Source: Legionella jamestowniensis
Lineage (GTDB): Bacteria > Pseudomonadota > Gammaproteobacteria > Legionellales > Legionellaceae
DNA length: 64,000 bases
Assembly (NCBI RefSeq): GCF_001467745.1
Contig: NZ_LNYG01000008.1
Span: forward strand, 87,612 to 151,611
Reading direction: 5' to 3'
The stretch's first letter is position 1. The number at the start of each line of letters is the position of its first letter. The position numbers and the translations under genes are program-made. A model generated the notes under the pieces. The model did not search any database, was not told the origin of the DNA, and worked only from the letters and a program-made list of their open reading frames with translations. Below are positions 9,427 to 18,239 of this stretch, in pieces.

Positions 9427-10488
9427 TTAATGATTATTTTGTTTTTTTAACCAATATAGCAGCAATTCATCTTCATCTAAAGCGTTAATATGTGCTTGAT
9501 TTTTAATAACCCATGGGTGCAATAATCCCTGTTGCCACCAGTGTAATATTTGAGGATGGATATAGTTTTTTTGACAAACAGCGGGCGTATGCCCCAATAA
9601 GGTGGCCACTTTTTTAAGGACTTTATTGAGTAATTTTGCAGAGGGTTTGGCTTTCTTTTTAGTTAAATTGATTAAACGACAAAACGTTTCCCGGCAGGCA
9701 AACCATGTTCGAAAGTCTTTGGCGGTGAAAGGTTGCTTGGTTAAAGATTGTAAATAACCATTTATTTCTTGCGACGTTATCACTTTAAGACTTCCATTTT
9801 CATCGCGATATTTGAATATTTCATAACCAGGTATTTCTTCGCATTTTTTAAGCACCTTAACAATTTTTTTATCTTTTAAGTCAATATGCCACAACGTCGA
9901 ATTTTTGCCTTCAAAATCCAGCGATGCTTGATTTTTTGCAATGGATAGATGTTTTTTACGTAAAGTTGTTAAACCATAGGACTTATTTTTTTTAGCATAA
10001 ACAGTGTTTCCAATCCGCATGCAGGATTTATCCAGTAAGTAAATAATCGCACAAATAATTTGTGACTTGTCTAGCGATGCAGGTTTGTTAAGCACTTGAT
10101 TAATATGCGCTCTTATGACTGGAAGTGCTTTACCAAAAGCTAGCATCATGTAAAATTTCTGTTGCTGACGTATTTTTTGCCAAAGAGGATGGTAACGGTA
10201 TTGTTTTCGATTTTTATTGTCTCGAGCAGTCGCTTGGATGTGACCATTAGAAAAAGGACAAATCCATACATCATGGTAAGCGGGAGGAATCGCTAACGCG
10301 CGTATACGTTCCAGTTCGTTCTGCTCAATGATCCGTTTTCCATTTGGATAATAATAACTGAATCCTTTGCCAGAACGCTTGCGGGAAATTCCAGGTTGAG
10401 AATCATTTACGTAGCGTAAAGAAGCTTCCCTTGCAATTCTTTCACATTCTTCCGCAGAATATAAAGATACGTCCATTGAATAACTCAT
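9427..10488 (-). CDS. DNA topoisomerase IB
   Basis: This is a eukaryote/poxvirus-type topoisomerase IB that relaxes supercoils by a transient 3'-phosphotyrosine nick. The N-terminal domain shows YYYPNGKRI and IPPAYHDVWICPFSNGHIQA, the typical bacterial TopIB opening. The catalytic tyrosine is Tyr309 in KNYIHPQIL, close to the C-terminus as expected. At 353 residues it is full length. Its ATG overlaps by 4 bases the stop of the upstream membrane-protein gene, which implies translational coupling. Catalytic arginine and lysine residues were not individually confirmed. Confidence 0.92.
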   Translation of the reverse strand: MSYSMDVSLYSAEECERIAREASLRYVNDSQPGISRKRSGKGFSYYYPNGKRIIEQNELERIRALAIPPAYHDVWICPFSNGHIQATARDNKNRKQYRYHPLWQKIRQQQKFYMMLAFGKALPVIRAHINQVLNKPASLDKSQIICAIIYLLDKSCMRIGNTVYAKKNKSYGLTTLRKKHLSIAKNQASLDFEGKNSTLWHIDLKDKKIVKVLKKCEEIPGYEIFKYRDENGSLKVITSQEINGYLQSLTKQPFTAKDFRTWFACRETFCRLINLTKKKAKPSAKLLNKVLKKVATLLGHTPAVCQKNYIHPQILHWWQQGLLHPWVIKNQAHINALDEDELLLYWLKKQNNH

Positions 10489-11081
10489 TCATTCAATGTA
10501 CTGTTTTTTAGGCAACTCTTATAACCTAAAAAACCACCGATGCAACTGGATAAAGCGCCTAAAAAAAATAAAATAAAGGTTAACATTGCATTTAATGTCA
10601 ATACCTTTTGGGTTGTTTCAATGTTAAAACTCAACGGTGATTTTTTTGTAAGATGGGCTGTCGTTTCTGTTAACATAGGAGAACTGTGGGTGAGTTTAAT
10701 ACTCACCAGATTAGCCGTAAAATTGGAATGAAATGCCAGGAATTGAATCATGTTAGTTATAAGGATGACTGTAATTATCAGTAATAATGACCAGGCTAAA
10801 AAACCATAAAAAGCACCCCAAAGTTTTCCTTGAAGAAAGGGAGGAGAAAGCCTGCCAGCAAACCAGCCAGTAAAAAACATGGCAACAATGGATGAAATAC
10901 AAAAGCAAATAAATCCTGCAAAAGAAAGACTTGTTTTTCCTTGCATGTCAATAGAGAAGCTCGAGATGCCAAGGCCAAGTGATAATAAATTCAATAGAAA
11001 ATTTAATCCGACGCCGATGATTGCTGCTGAGAAGATAGCAGTCCATGAAAGAAATTGACATGGTGTTTTTTTATTTTCCAT
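10485..11081 (-). CDS. Hypothetical membrane protein (about four helices)
   Basis: The 198-residue inner membrane protein has hydrophobic segments at about 12-35, 48-72, 88-112 and 158-182, and a polar loop of about 45 residues between the third and fourth. A glycine/serine-rich segment ends the last helix. I recognise no family. Its stop overlaps the topoisomerase start (4 bases), and another small membrane protein gene lies 8 bases upstream, so the three are probably one transcript. A functional link to topoisomerase is not established. Confidence 0.7.
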   Translation of the reverse strand: MENKKTPCQFLSWTAIFSAAIIGVGLNFLLNLLSLGLGISSFSIDMQGKTSLSFAGFICFCISSIVAMFFTGWFAGRLSPPFLQGKLWGAFYGFLAWSLLLIITVILITNMIQFLAFHSNFTANLVSIKLTHSSPMLTETTAHLTKKSPLSFNIETTQKVLTLNAMLTFILFFLGALSSCIGGFLGYKSCLKNSTLNE

Positions 11082-11089
11082 CCTTTGAC

Positions 11090-11428
11090 CTAAAAGTAAA
11101 ACGCAAAGATAAGTAAAAGAATAAAGCCAATAACGGCAATAGAACCATGGCCGATGGCTAAAAATTTAGGAATTTCTTTTCCTGTGATATCCCGGTAAAA
11201 GAGATATAATCCACCTAACGCGGCTAAGATAAATACTAAAAGACTTGCTACTGGCGTTTGGTAAAGTAGGGAATAAATAATTAGCAATACCAAGCCCACA
11301 CTAGCGGCTGCGCCGTGAATAAGGGCGACCCCTTTGGGTGTGTTTTTCTCTGTTAATACATAACTTAATAGATAAATGCCTAAAATAGCAGCCAAACTGA
11401 AAAAAATGATAGCCAAGAGCAATAACAT
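11090..11428 (-). CDS. Hypothetical four-helix membrane protein with internal duplication
   Basis: The 112-residue protein is almost entirely membrane helices. It appears to be two repeats of a two-helix unit: KGVALIHGAAASVGLVLLII aligns with KFLAIGHGSIAVIGFILLLI, each with a conserved HG at the start of a helix. The paired histidines could ligate a cofactor, but nothing confirms this. Start ATG 11428 has AAGGAGA upstream. It lies 16 bases downstream of the FAD/Rieske oxidoreductase gene and 8 bases before the next membrane gene, in an apparent five-gene minus-strand run ending in topoisomerase IB. Confidence 0.7.
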   Translation of the reverse strand: MLLLLAIIFFSLAAILGIYLLSYVLTEKNTPKGVALIHGAAASVGLVLLIIYSLLYQTPVASLLVFILAALGGLYLFYRDITGKEIPKFLAIGHGSIAVIGFILLLIFAFYF

Positions 11429-11444
11429 GAAATCTCCTTAAATT

Positions 11445-12959
11445 TTACTTCCCTGGAAGCTCTTTTTTCTTCAAATTGCAAGTTGCAGGCCCTTCAAGTA
11501 CTTCACCGTTGGGTGCAAAACGGCTACCATGACATGGGCAATCCCAGGTTTGTTCGGCATTATTCCAGTTTACAATACATTTCATATGGGTACAAACTGC
11601 AGACACAGCTTGCAATTTGCTCGACTTATCTCTCGATACAGCCCATTTTTCACGATTAATTTCTACAATTTTACCTTCCCCGATTTGCAGGTTTTCAAAG
11701 TTATCTTTAATACCTAAAGGAAGGTCTTTGGCATATTGCGTTAACACATTTAAGTTTTCTTTAGTGATGAAAGCAATTGAAGAAAGTGGGGTAAAACGAT
11801 TTGCGTTATAGGTTGCTGAAAAAGGATTTGTTTTATTTAAAATGAGGTAAGCAACAAGCAGACCTGCCAGAGTCCCATAGGTTAAGCCGTCTGCAAAATA
11901 GCCGGTAGCCATATAAATATTTTTAGTCGAGCGATTTGCAAGCCCGATATACGGGAGTTTATCGGCGGATGGAAAATGTTGAGCAGACCAATGAAATGCT
12001 ATTTCTGACACCTTGAAATGATCACGCAAAAAACTTTCCAATTTAGAAAAATGCTTTTTCATATCTTTTCCTTGTCCGGTTTTATGATGATTGCCGGATA
12101 TAAGAAGAATTTCGGGGTGAGATTCTTTCAAGGCGTGTGTACTTAAAATAGGAGAAGGACTGTCCAATTTCCATAAATGCCCTTCGGGATAATGACCATT
12201 TTCCAGATAAGCTCCAACGACATAGCTACGATAAGGTGCAGTGAACATATGTGTGGGGTTAATATCCAATGGTGTGTGTGTTGCCATAAACACTTCCCCG
12301 GCAGATATTTCTGCCTGGTTTGTCAATACATGGCATTTGTCCGTTTCCTTTATTCCAATAACCTGGGTATTTTCGAAGATAAAACATCCTTTTTCAGCCA
12401 AAACTTTTGCCAATGCTTGGACATATTGCAGCGGATTAAAACGAGCTTGATTGGGTACTACAGCAGCTTTTTTAAATTTCAAATCAAAAGGTATGTTGGA
12501 TGTGTAATCTATTTCTACACCAATTTGCTTTAGTGTTTCGACCTCTTTCTGCAGTAGCGGTTGTTTTTCCTCAGAAGTGGTATATGCATACCAAGGCCGA
12601 CGATGAAATTGGCAATCGATAGTGTAGTGAAGTACATTTTTTTCTATATAATCAATGGCAAATTGACGTGAGTCAGCTACTTGTTTTGCTGTAGCTAAAT
12701 CAAAATTTGAAACAATCGTGTGATAATAAGGTTGAACTGGAATATACAGATTTCCTGTTGAATTACGCGTAGTCATTCCGCCAATTCGATGCGCTTCCAA
12801 AAGGGCAACTTTTTTCCCCGCCTGTAATAAAATGGCAGCAGCAGTGATACCCGTAATCCCCCCACCAATAATCGCAACATCTACTTCAGTATTTTTTGAA
12901 AGAGTAGGGTAATTGGTGTCCTGAGAGCTAATTTTTTCCCATAGCGAGCTTCCTTTCAT
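11445..12959 (-). CDS. FAD-dependent oxidoreductase with C-terminal Rieske [2Fe-2S] domain
   Basis: This 504-residue protein has a DAO-type FAD domain (dinucleotide motif VAIIGGGITGITAA at about 28, then GGMTTRNSTGN) and a C-terminal Rieske domain. The four cluster ligands are present: C456 and H458 in CTHMKC, C474 and H477 in CPCHGSRF. This fused architecture occurs in many bacteria; the electron donor, acceptor and amine-type substrate are generally unknown. There is no signal peptide, so the cytosol is likely. It heads a minus-strand group with two membrane proteins and topoisomerase IB. Electron transfer between FAD and the iron-sulfur cluster is inferred from the family. Confidence 0.9.
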   Translation of the reverse strand: MKGSSLWEKISSQDTNYPTLSKNTEVDVAIIGGGITGITAAAILLQAGKKVALLEAHRIGGMTTRNSTGNLYIPVQPYYHTIVSNFDLATAKQVADSRQFAIDYIEKNVLHYTIDCQFHRRPWYAYTTSEEKQPLLQKEVETLKQIGVEIDYTSNIPFDLKFKKAAVVPNQARFNPLQYVQALAKVLAEKGCFIFENTQVIGIKETDKCHVLTNQAEISAGEVFMATHTPLDINPTHMFTAPYRSYVVGAYLENGHYPEGHLWKLDSPSPILSTHALKESHPEILLISGNHHKTGQGKDMKKHFSKLESFLRDHFKVSEIAFHWSAQHFPSADKLPYIGLANRSTKNIYMATGYFADGLTYGTLAGLLVAYLILNKTNPFSATYNANRFTPLSSIAFITKENLNVLTQYAKDLPLGIKDNFENLQIGEGKIVEINREKWAVSRDKSSKLQAVSAVCTHMKCIVNWNNAEQTWDCPCHGSRFAPNGEVLEGPATCNLKKKELPGK

Positions 12960-13023
12960 ACATTATCCTTAAGGCTATTTACCGCGCAAAAGCTACAGGA
13001 GGTAACTTTTGCGCGCGAATGTG

Positions 13024-13176
13024 TTAACCGGCCCTTGTTAACATTAAGACAATGACAATGATTAATATCAAGCCTACTAATCCACTAGGGTAGTAACCCC
13101 AGCCACTACTATATGGCCATGTCGGCAAGACTGCTAATAGAATAATTATTAATAATATTAAACCTAGTGTGCTCAT
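13024..13176 (-). CDS. DUF3309 family small membrane peptide
   Basis: A 50-residue ORF starts at ATG 13176 with AAGGA 7 bases upstream. It reads as two hydrophobic helices joined by LPTWPYSSGWGYYPSGLVG, which is the diagnostic loop of the DUF3309 family found across Proteobacteria. Function is unknown; family members are often near stress genes. It is a separate short gene between PolX and the FAD/Rieske gene and is easy to miss because of its length. Confidence 0.85.
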   Translation of the reverse strand: MSTLGLILLIIILLAVLPTWPYSSGWGYYPSGLVGLILIIVIVLMLTRAG

Positions 13177-13338
13177 GATAATTCCTTTTTAACTGAGTTA
13201 GATTTTAATCGCCCATTCATTACTAGCAGCGAGTGTGTTTCATTGTTAATTATGGCATAAATGTTTAAAAAATGGCTAATCGCAAGAGAACAACCACATG
13301 TCTACGTTTATGCGCGGAAATCTAAGCGTGTTTATTGA

Positions 13339-15045
13339 TTAATGCCTTTTAATTAACTTTTTTAAATCATGCCAATGATAGGTATTAATTACGTTTTCTT
13401 TCTCAATCCAGCCTCTACGCGCTTGAAAGATGCCAAATTGCATATAACTTAATTCGCGTATACTGTGTGCATCGCTGGAAATGGCAATTTTTACTCCCAT
13501 ATCTTTCGCTAATTTGCAATAAATGTCATTAATATCAAGGCGATAAGGTTGAGCATTTAGTTCAACAATACAATTTCTATCCTTGGCTTCATTAAATATT
13601 TTTTTTATATCAACAGGATAAGGGGGTCTTGATTTGATTAGACGCCCTGTAGCATGCCCAAGAATATTAAAGTAGGGATTATCCATTGCCCTTAAAATAC
13701 GTTCTGTTTGTTTTTCTTTAGGTATTTTAAATTGGGAATGGATAGAACAAACCACAATATCCAATTCTTTTAACACCTCATTGGATAAATCAAGCGAGCC
13801 ATCTTCCAAGATATCCACCTCAATGGATTTTAAAACCCGGAAATCATCTAGTTTGGAATTTAAACGATCAATTTCTTTAATTTGTTTCAACAAGCGTTTC
13901 TCATCAAGCCCATTCGTTATTGCTAACCGTTTGGAGTGATCGGTAATAGCAAGATATTCATAGCCTTTGTCGATGGCCGCTTTAACCATAGTTTCCAGTC
14001 TTTCCTTTCCATCAGTCTCATTGGTATGAGAATGTAAGTCACCCTTAATGTCGTCTAAAGTAATCAGTTTTGGTAATGCATTATGGCTTGCTGCCTCGAT
14101 TTCTCCTTGCGCTTCCCGAAGCTCAGGGGCTATAAATGATAATTTTAATTGCTGATAGATTTCGTTTTCGCTTCTGCTAGCAATACATTCACTGTTTTTA
14201 TAAACTCCCTCTTTCGTTAAATGAAACTGATGCGAAGTAGCTCTTTCAGCCAAAGCTGTAAAATGTTCATTACTTCCAGTATGGTAGAGTAGTGCTGCAC
14301 CGAAATGGTTTTCTTCGACAATAAATAAGTTAACTTTAATCCCAGTCCATACGTTGACACTAATGTAATATTCATTGCGTGATATTACATCCACGACTTC
14401 ATTAAATTGAATAAATTGATGAATAATTTGCGAAGAATTTGTTGTTGCTGCGAGTATATCAATTTGGTCAAGAATTTCCCTTTTTCTGCGAAAGTCGCCA
14501 CTACATTCTACTCGAATAATTTCTGGAATTTGCTGTAATTTTTTAATTAAAACTTCTACTATTGGGTAAGCATGATGTAAACGAATAAATTTTCTTGATT
14601 TTGGCGCATTAATTTCTTTTTTTAAATGTTCTTCAAATTGAGGTGTTACCCATTTTAAAAGGTGGAGTTTTTTGGCATCAATTGCATTTAACAGCTCTTT
14701 TTTTGTAAAAATATTTAATTTTTCTAGTTGGGCTATTCTTTTTTTTCCAAGACCATGAATCTCGTTTAACTGATTAAAGACTTTATCATTCTTGTCTTTA
14801 ATTGGGGGGAGTTCGCCTGTTTTTATAATATATAAAATTGTAGAAGCAATACCCTTGCCTATCCAAGGAAGTGTCATCATATCAAAATCAGTTTGAAGGA
14901 GTGTTGTAACTTCCTTGTCTAAATTTGTAAGTGTTCGTGCAGCTCTTCGATATGCTCTTGCTCTATAAGGATTATGTCCGCCAGCTTCTAAAATGTCAGC
15001 AAGTTTATAAAGGCAATCAGCAATAAAAGTATTAGTTTTTTTCAT
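13339..15045 (-). CDS. polX: PolX-type protein with degenerate polymerase site and intact PHP domain
   Basis: This 568-residue protein has the bacterial PolX layout: an N-terminal helix-hairpin-helix/8-kDa region (LADILEAGGHNPYRARAYRRAART), a pol-beta-like palm, then a C-terminal PHP phosphoesterase domain. PHP metal motifs are intact: H338 and H340 in GDLHSHT, ITDHS, EVDIL, CSIHS, LGHAT and SSDAH. The polymerase metal site is not. The usual GDID is DQID (residues 193-196), putting Gln194 where the first Asp belongs, and the third Asp in VDLR is Asn239 (VNLF). Only Asp196 remains. Nucleotidyl transfer is therefore doubtful, while 3'-5' exonuclease or AP-endonuclease activity of the PHP domain may persist. 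It is monocistronic. Confidence 0.9.
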   Translation of the reverse strand: MKKTNTFIADCLYKLADILEAGGHNPYRARAYRRAARTLTNLDKEVTTLLQTDFDMMTLPWIGKGIASTILYIIKTGELPPIKDKNDKVFNQLNEIHGLGKKRIAQLEKLNIFTKKELLNAIDAKKLHLLKWVTPQFEEHLKKEINAPKSRKFIRLHHAYPIVEVLIKKLQQIPEIIRVECSGDFRRKREILDQIDILAATTNSSQIIHQFIQFNEVVDVISRNEYYISVNVWTGIKVNLFIVEENHFGAALLYHTGSNEHFTALAERATSHQFHLTKEGVYKNSECIASRSENEIYQQLKLSFIAPELREAQGEIEAASHNALPKLITLDDIKGDLHSHTNETDGKERLETMVKAAIDKGYEYLAITDHSKRLAITNGLDEKRLLKQIKEIDRLNSKLDDFRVLKSIEVDILEDGSLDLSNEVLKELDIVVCSIHSQFKIPKEKQTERILRAMDNPYFNILGHATGRLIKSRPPYPVDIKKIFNEAKDRNCIVELNAQPYRLDINDIYCKLAKDMGVKIAISSDAHSIRELSYMQFGIFQARRGWIEKENVINTYHWHDLKKLIKRH

Positions 15046-15162
15046 ACTGTTTTATAGATTATTTCCTTACTATTAGTATAAGAATTTTTGAGGTAAAAAT
15101 TTAATCTATTGAGTGTGGTATTAAGCACTACTTATATTCTATGAAGATTAGGATGCTCCCAA

Positions 15163-15279
15163 GACGCCCGTCATATCGAACGTAGTGAGACATCTGATAC
15201 AAAGGAGAGCAACTTACAATCCCTCACTATGTTTGGGATGGCGGTCGTCTTGATGTTTGCCACAATGTGGTTGGGATAC
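15163..15279. repeat. Palindromic intergenic repeat, copy B
   Basis: This copy is the reverse complement of 9203-9310, with differences in the middle (a few extra bases around GTTGCTC). Both copies share TATCCCAACCAC, TAGTGAGGGAT-like and CTCACTACGTTCGA cores, and both have self-complementary arms. It lies between PolX and the DUF4142 gene, outside coding sequence. Confidence 0.8.
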
Positions 15280-15296
15280 TAAGGAAGACAAGGATT

Positions 15297-15324
15297 AAAT
15301 GGGTTCTTTAAAGAACCCATTTTT
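15297..15324. terminator. Bidirectional intrinsic terminator
   Basis: A perfect palindrome, AAATGGGTTCTTT followed by its complement, ends in a short T-run on the + side (15318-15324). It lies 28 bases beyond the stop of the minus-strand DUF4142 gene and probably ends that transcript. Confidence 0.75.
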
Positions 15325-15351
15325 AACTGCTTAAAAGAGGAGAGAAGCCAA

Positions 15352-15930
15352 TTACCCGATTTGTCTTTGAATAAGCTGAGCTTGTTGTAGGTGATGAGCA
15401 ACATGGGTTCTGGTTATTTCAAGTTGTCTTCTCAACAGTGGGTTTGTAGCCTCATTAAGTAACTTGTGATCAATCAATTGTAATGCAGCTTTATGATCTT
15501 TAATCATTGCAGAGATATAGGCCCTTTCAAAAGCAACACCGTTTAAACGATTTAGCATCGCTAACTCTTGTCTGCCCTTTTGCTTAAGCATCATAGCAAC
15601 ATTTCCATTGACTGGAGCCACCCCAATTCTGCGGCTTAAGTTTTGAGTTTCCTGTAAATTTTGACTATGCGCTTTATTCATCCAGGAAGCATAATTTTTA
15701 ACAGCTGGATTGGCAGCTTTTCGTTGTGCTTCTGTCGCCGCTGCAATTTCATTTTGGTTCAGAACGATTAAACCACCTAAAATTTTAGCATCAACTTTTG
15801 CCTGTGCAGGTGTAACAACCACATTAGTAGGTGGATTGTTGAAATCATTCATTGAGTTAGAGTTCAATGAGCATCCGGAAGCTAGCAGGATAGCACTGCA
15901 GGTTACTGATAAAATAAATTTTGAGTTCAT
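15352..15930 (-). CDS. DUF4142 lipoprotein
   Basis: The 192-residue protein has a lipoprotein signal with lipobox LASGC (Cys20), so it is anchored to a periplasmic membrane face. The mature part is a helical DUF4142/ferritin-like domain: AKVDAKILGGLIVLNQNEIAAA, SWMNKAHSQNLQET and YISAMIKDHKAALQLID, with an H-rich end (THVAHHLQQA). DUF4142 proteins are widespread, abundant under stress and of unknown biochemistry; predicted metal-ligating histidines and glutamates resemble those of four-helix-bundle proteins. It is monocistronic with a palindromic terminator downstream. Confidence 0.88.
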   Translation of the reverse strand: MNSKFILSVTCSAILLASGCSLNSNSMNDFNNPPTNVVVTPAQAKVDAKILGGLIVLNQNEIAAATEAQRKAANPAVKNYASWMNKAHSQNLQETQNLSRRIGVAPVNGNVAMMLKQKGRQELAMLNRLNGVAFERAYISAMIKDHKAALQLIDHKLLNEATNPLLRRQLEITRTHVAHHLQQAQLIQRQIG

Positions 15931-16272
15931 AATATGTCCTTATTTAGTTGTCTCCGAGACAAATTAGAATACAACAGAAGTAAATAAAAAAATACTCTGT
16001 GACGATAATCTTTTAATTCATTTGGTTAGGGAAGAATGATGAAATTTATCATTTGATGAACAGCCAATATTGGCCTATTTATTAAAGTATAACGCCAATA
16101 AATGGTAGGAATAAGGAATCCAGGGAATCATCACAAACAATTAATTTCTTGCTGTTTGTGTTACTACAATCTACACCAATAAACCGTATTCCCAGCAAAA
16201 ATTATTTCTAGCAGTTAAACATTGGCGCAGATTAAAGAGTCTATTTGGTAATCATATAAGGAGGGTAGCACT
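15931..16272. other. Intergenic stretch without a gene
   Basis: No convincing ORF is seen. A short inverted repeat (CACAAACA and TGTTTGTG, within 16133-16161) lacks a T-run. The right end carries the AAGGAGGG ribosome binding site of the small gene at 16273. Confidence 0.5.
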
Positions 16273-16431
16273 ATGCCAAGAGGGGATAAGTCTGATTACA
16301 CTGATAAACAAAAACGTCAAGCTCATCACATAGAAGAAAAATACCGTAAAGAAGGTGTTTCAAAAGATGAAGCCGAAGAAAGAGCATGGCGGACCGTAAA
16401 CAAACAAGATAAGGGAGGGAAAAAAGAATAA
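16273..16431 (+). CDS. Small hydrophilic MPRGDKS-type protein (often called plasmid stabilization protein)
   Basis: The 52-residue product begins MPRGDKSDYTDKQKRQAHHI and contains GVSKDEAEERAWRTVNK, which I recognise as a small charged family common in Proteobacteria and usually annotated as plasmid stabilization protein. No activity is established for that family and the name should not be taken literally. A strong AAGGAGGG lies 7-8 bases before ATG 16273, which supports it as a real gene. It stands alone on the + strand. Confidence 0.85.
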   Translation: MPRGDKSDYTDKQKRQAHHIEEKYRKEGVSKDEAEERAWRTVNKQDKGGKKE

Positions 16432-16523
16432 CCTATAACGGTTAATTTGCTGTCTAATAATAATAAAAATTGACAGCATTACAAAAAAATGGGACGAAAG
16501 AAGACCCAGGGCGCATATACAGT

Positions 16524-18239
16524 TTAAACATTAAAATAAAGATAAAGATGTGTTGTTTTATTCGTAGTAAAATGTTCGTATTTATCAGGATATACCCCAA
16601 TTAAAAAATCACTAAGTCCGTACGAAAAAGCCTCTTCCTCTAAAAAAACTGTTTTTTTCTGATTAACAAAAGGTAACAGAAGCAGATCACCCTCGTAGAT
16701 GATTTTTACAGCAATATCTATTTGATCATAAGTAAGAAGTATTTGAATCTCTCTTTCTGCCAGTTGGCTGTTATAAAGATGTTGCAAGATTGAATGGGTT
16801 GTTTGAGCAATTCTTTCCATCAGGGCTGTATTAATTTGCCAGCGTTTTGCAGTCTTCATAATGAATTCGCTTAACTTTTCTCTGGAGAGTTTTTTTCCAT
16901 TAGACAAGGTAAGCGTGGCTTGTTTTTGAATCCCAATTCGAAATAACAAGTGTAGCAATAAAGCAATAATCACTGATAAAGAAAGGGATGTGCCAGTCAT
17001 TGTCTGTAAAAATTGCGGTAAGGTGGAATAAAATGTCGGATAAATTTCTTTACTTAACCCAAATAATAAGGCTAAGCCAACCACGTAAGTCATTCGAGTA
17101 TCAATATTACGTGAGGTCATGATACTAATTCCGCCCACAATCATAAAACTACCTGTAAACATTAAGGCGGGTCCTATAACAGCGATAGGCATAATGAGCA
17201 GCAGTGAAGCAAATTTTGGAAAAAAAGATAATAAAAACAAAAGAGTGGCGGTGGAAAATGCAATATAGCGACTTGTAGCGCCGGTAGCTTTTGAGACGCC
17301 AACAAGACTAGGTCCTGTACTAATACCAGGTATGCCACAAAGACCTGCTGTAATCGCTGCGAGACCATCGGCAAAAACCCCACCTTTTATGGACTTAAGA
17401 CTAGGGTTTTTCCATGAGGTATCATTGATTTTCTGGCAGGTTGTGACCACACCTACGGTTCGTAGCGCAGCTGCCACGCTTGCTACAAAAAATGGCAGGA
17501 TAAAAGAAAAAGAAAAATCATAGGAAATAAAATGGATGTGAGGTAGGGCAAAAAATGGGGTCGCTTCAAATTGAGCTACTTTGTCGGCATCGACACTTCC
17601 TAAAAAATAAGCTGCTGTAAAACCTACTACTAAGCCCAGAAAAGAACAAATAAGTTTAACGATACCACGCCACCAAATGCTGATAGTAATCATGGTTCCT
17701 AAGGTAAGCAGTCCAATGAAGATATGGCGTTCAAAATTGGCGACGTCCGAACGGGCAACCCCTAAAAATTGGCTAAGTCCCTCCAATCCTAATTCAATCC
17801 CAACGATTGCAATGATAAAACCCGAAATCCCAGGAGGAAAAATTACCCGTAATTGATAAACCAGACGTGAAAAAATTACTTCGACAAGTCCGGCAAAAAT
17901 CGTCATTCCTAATACAAGAGGGAGGCCGCCTGCATCAGCTGCTAACAAGGAAGCTTTTAAGTAGATAGCTGAAACCACGGGAGGCGCTAAATAGCCTGAA
18001 CCATAAGGTGGGTGTAGCGCTTGTAAAATTGTGGCGATCCCTAAGGCAATCATTCCCATTCTTACAGCGTCAAAGGCAACCTCATCGGAGAGGTGTGCCG
18101 CGCGAACTACGATAATAACCAGCACCAAATAGACAGACATTAGAACCACATACTGCAGACCTAATAGTACAAGCTTGATAAAGGGTGGCTTATCATTTAC
18201 CGCATAAATTAATTCATCATTATCGATTGAGTCAGCCAT
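16524..18239 (-). CDS. NCS2 (xanthine/uracil) family permease with C-terminal cytosolic domain
   Basis: Residues about 20-440 form the 12-14 helix core of the nucleobase:cation symporter-2 family (YVVLMSVYLVLVIIVVRA opening, PPYGSGYLAPPV, FPPGISGFIIAIVGIELG, GLCGIPGISTGPSLVGVSKATGA). The family moves purines or pyrimidines with H+ or Na+ across the inner membrane. The last 125 residues, after the final helix, are soluble, beginning SNGKKLSREKLSEFIMKTAKR; ordinary UraA/XanQ lack this. The segment recalls histidine-kinase-like ATPase folds, but I see no clear nucleotide-binding motif. Substrate cannot be fixed from sequence. It is monocistronic. Confidence 0.85.
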   Translation of the reverse strand: MADSIDNDELIYAVNDKPPFIKLVLLGLQYVVLMSVYLVLVIIVVRAAHLSDEVAFDAVRMGMIALGIATILQALHPPYGSGYLAPPVVSAIYLKASLLAADAGGLPLVLGMTIFAGLVEVIFSRLVYQLRVIFPPGISGFIIAIVGIELGLEGLSQFLGVARSDVANFERHIFIGLLTLGTMITISIWWRGIVKLICSFLGLVVGFTAAYFLGSVDADKVAQFEATPFFALPHIHFISYDFSFSFILPFFVASVAAALRTVGVVTTCQKINDTSWKNPSLKSIKGGVFADGLAAITAGLCGIPGISTGPSLVGVSKATGATSRYIAFSTATLLFLLSFFPKFASLLLIMPIAVIGPALMFTGSFMIVGGISIMTSRNIDTRMTYVVGLALLFGLSKEIYPTFYSTLPQFLQTMTGTSLSLSVIIALLLHLLFRIGIQKQATLTLSNGKKLSREKLSEFIMKTAKRWQINTALMERIAQTTHSILQHLYNSQLAEREIQILLTYDQIDIAVKIIYEGDLLLLPFVNQKKTVFLEEEAFSYGLSDFLIGVYPDKYEHFTTNKTTHLYLYFNV

